Below, one piece after another: positions 62,519-64,000 of a DNA stretch of 64,000 nt. The position numbers were made by a program, and so were the translations under genes. Positions within the stretch are counted from its first letter, which is position 1, and every line of letters starts with the position of its first letter. The DNA comes from Pseudonocardia autotrophica (GTDB lineage Bacteria > Actinomycetota > Actinomycetes > Mycobacteriales > Pseudonocardiaceae). The stretch is from NCBI RefSeq assembly GCF_000717175.1, contig NZ_JNYD01000001.1, positions 186,001 through 250,000 on the forward strand. Reading direction: 5' to 3'. The notes beneath the pieces were generated by a model. The model was given only the letters and a program-made list of their open reading frames with translations, searched no databases and was not told the origin of the DNA.

Positions 62519-64000
62519 GTGGACAGGCCGATCACGATCATGCGCGGGATGACGCGGGCGGCCGACGCCCCGCGCTCCGTCGCCAGGGGGACCGTCCCGC
62601 GGATCTGGCGTTTCGCCCGGCCGTACCGGCTGTGGCTGCTGTCGTTCCTGCTGCTCACCACGTGCACGGCGGTGATCGGCGTCGTCACCCCGATCCTCGC
62701 CGGCCGCGTGGTCAACGCCATCGTGGCGGGAGGCGCGGGCGCCGGTCGTGAGGTGGTCACGCTCGCCCTGTCCATCGCCGCGCTGGCGGTGGGCGAGGCG
62801 CTGATCGGTCTCGGCGCCCGGTGGTTCTCCGCCCGCATCGGCGAGGGCCTGATCGTCGACCTGCGCACGGCGGTGTTCACGCACGTCCAGCGGATGCCGA
62901 TCGCGTTCTTCACGCGCACCCGCACCGGCGCGCTGGTCAGCCGGCTCAACAACGACGTCATCGGCGCGCAGTCGGCGATCACGACCACGCTGGCGAGCGT
63001 CCTGTCCAACGTCATCCAGCTGACCCTCGCGCTCGCCGTGATGATCGGGCTGGCGTGGCAGGTCACGGTGCTCGCCCTGCTCCTGCTGCCGATCTTCGTG
63101 CTGCCCGCCCGGCGGATGGGCCGACGGATCGCAGACCTGCGGCGGGACTCGGCGAACCTCAACGCCTCGATGAGCACGCAGATGACCGAGCGGTTCTCGG
63201 CCGCCGGCGCCACGCTCGTCAAGCTGTTCGGGCGGCCGCGGGAGGAGGCGCGGGAGTTCGGTGAGCGGGCCGAGCGGGTCCGCGACATCGGGGTCCGGAC
63301 GGCCATGGTCTCGCGGGTCTTCGTCGCCTCCCTGTCGCTGGTGTCGGCGCTGGCCCAGGCGCTGGTCTACGGCCTGGGCGGGTGGCTGGCGGTCACCGGG
63401 CAGATCGAGCCGGGCACCGTCGTCACCCTGGCCCTGCTGCTCACGCGCCTCTACACGCCGATGACCGCGCTGGCCAACGCCCGGGTGGACGTCATGACCG
63501 CGCTCGTCGCCTTCGAGCGGGTCTTCGAGGTCCTCGACCTGCAGCCGATGATCACCGAGCGGCCGGGCGCCCGCGGGCTGCCGCCCGGTCCCGTGTCGGT
63601 GCGGTTCCGCGACGTGCACTTCTCCTACCCGACGGCCGAGCAGGTGTCGCTCGCGTCGCTCGAGGACGTCGCCGTGCTGGACCGCCGGGCGCCGGGGGAG
63701 GTGCTGCACGGCGTCGACCTGGAGGGGCCTGCGGGCTCGCTGCTGGCGCTGGTCGGGCCGTCCGGGGCGGGCAAGTCGACCATCGCCTCGCTCCTCCCGC
63801 GTCTCTACGACGTCGACTCCGGGGCCGTCGAGCTCAGCGGCGTCGACGTGCGGGACCTGACGTTCGAGGCCCTGCGCGGCGCCGTCGGCGTCGTGACGCA
63901 GGACGGCCACCTCTTCCACGACACCATCGCGGCCAACCTGCGCTACGCCCGCCCCGGGGCGACGGACGACGAGCTGCGCGAGGCCCTGCGCCGCGCCCGG
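62519..64000 (+). CDS. ABC exporter with fused membrane and ATPase domains (partial)
   Basis: The frame is open to the window end (494 codons present). It has six transmembrane helices from about residue 35 to 310, with the ABC exporter region ARIGEGLIVDLRTAVFTHVQ and RLNNDV, then an ATPase domain with Walker A GPSGAGKST; the LSGGQ signature and Walker B lie outside the window. The sequence VAVLDRRAPGEV before the ATPase core is an insertion. It is a homologue of MDR/lipid A exporter half-transporters that work as dimers. GTG 62519 is chosen over ATG 62540; the start is uncertain. The substrate is unknown. Confidence 0.88.
   Translation, partial: MDRPITIMRGMTRAADAPRSVARGTVPRIWRFARPYRLWLLSFLLLTTCTAVIGVVTPILAGRVVNAIVAGGAGAGREVVTLALSIAALAVGEALIGLGARWFSARIGEGLIVDLRTAVFTHVQRMPIAFFTRTRTGALVSRLNNDVIGAQSAITTTLASVLSNVIQLTLALAVMIGLAWQVTVLALLLLPIFVLPARRMGRRIADLRRDSANLNASMSTQMTERFSAAGATLVKLFGRPREEAREFGERAERVRDIGVRTAMVSRVFVASLSLVSALAQALVYGLGGWLAVTGQIEPGTVVTLALLLTRLYTPMTALANARVDVMTALVAFERVFEVLDLQPMITERPGARGLPPGPVSVRFRDVHFSYPTAEQVSLASLEDVAVLDRRAPGEVLHGVDLEGPAGSLLALVGPSGAGKSTIASLLPRLYDVDSGAVELSGVDVRDLTFEALRGAVGVVTQDGHLFHDTIAANLRYARPGATDDELREALRRAR

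Overview
The window is a high-GC actinobacterial chromosome segment, very probably from a Pseudonocardiales member such as Pseudonocardia. The evidence is the codon bias, the many GTG starts, actinobacterial marker genes (RbpA, WhiA, MptB, OpcA, SufR) and a gene order that follows, from memory, the Mycobacterium tuberculosis Rv1402 to Rv1473A stretch with lineage-specific insertions. It is mostly core genome. I see no rRNA, tRNA, insertion sequence, prophage or CRISPR-Cas locus.

Layout. 1-10405: the metK tail, priA, def-fmt-rsmB, rpe, and the riboflavin genes ribD-ribE-ribBA-ribH with a PH-domain membrane protein. 10492-12868: accessory genes (FMN-binding protein, divergent HAD protein, DUF2786 protein). 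13020-18250: uvrC-rapZ-yvcK-whiA. 18358-22220: gap-pgk-tpiA, secG, rbpA. 22296-31862: an accessory block with a BM3-type self-sufficient P450 and its membrane partner, stand-alone TrpB2, a flippase-like membrane protein, rhodanese, purT, a VOC protein and an Lrp regulator. 31927-40684 (minus strand): tkt-tal-pgi-like-zwf-opcA-pgl plus a NYN nuclease-like gene. 41004-49761: ctaB, an S9 peptidase, an MFS carrier, then ctaA, an ABC-2 transporter and mptB. 49935-56343: the sufR-B-D-C-S-U-T operon. 56497-64000: class III nucleotide cyclase with a universal stress protein, SDR with lycopene cyclase, an ABC-F protein with a small HTH protein, and a truncated ABC exporter.

The genes serve central functions. 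def, fmt and rsmB act in translation initiation and rRNA modification. The rib genes run from GTP and ribulose-5-phosphate to riboflavin, and rpe acts on the same pentose-phosphate pool. gap-pgk-tpiA is lower glycolysis, while the minus-strand cluster is the pentose phosphate pathway. ctaA and ctaB make heme A. The suf operon builds Fe-S clusters, probably under SufR, whose operator-like site overlaps the sufR start codon.

The least ordinary signals are non-coding. Four 22-bp palindromes repeat at an exact 41-bp period, the first inverted, and fill the 153-bp gap between two convergent operons (56349-56493). A perfect 24-bp inverted repeat with a 2-bp centre lies between two other convergent genes (42001-42050). 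A 44-bp palindromic repeat occurs twice (66-109 and 31886-31929). A leaderless five-codon ORF followed by a perfect 16-bp palindrome precedes the ABC-F gene (60126-60182). Among proteins, the PGI-like protein and the HAD protein lack family signature residues, and the P450 lacks the two BM3 residues that hold fatty-acid carboxylates.
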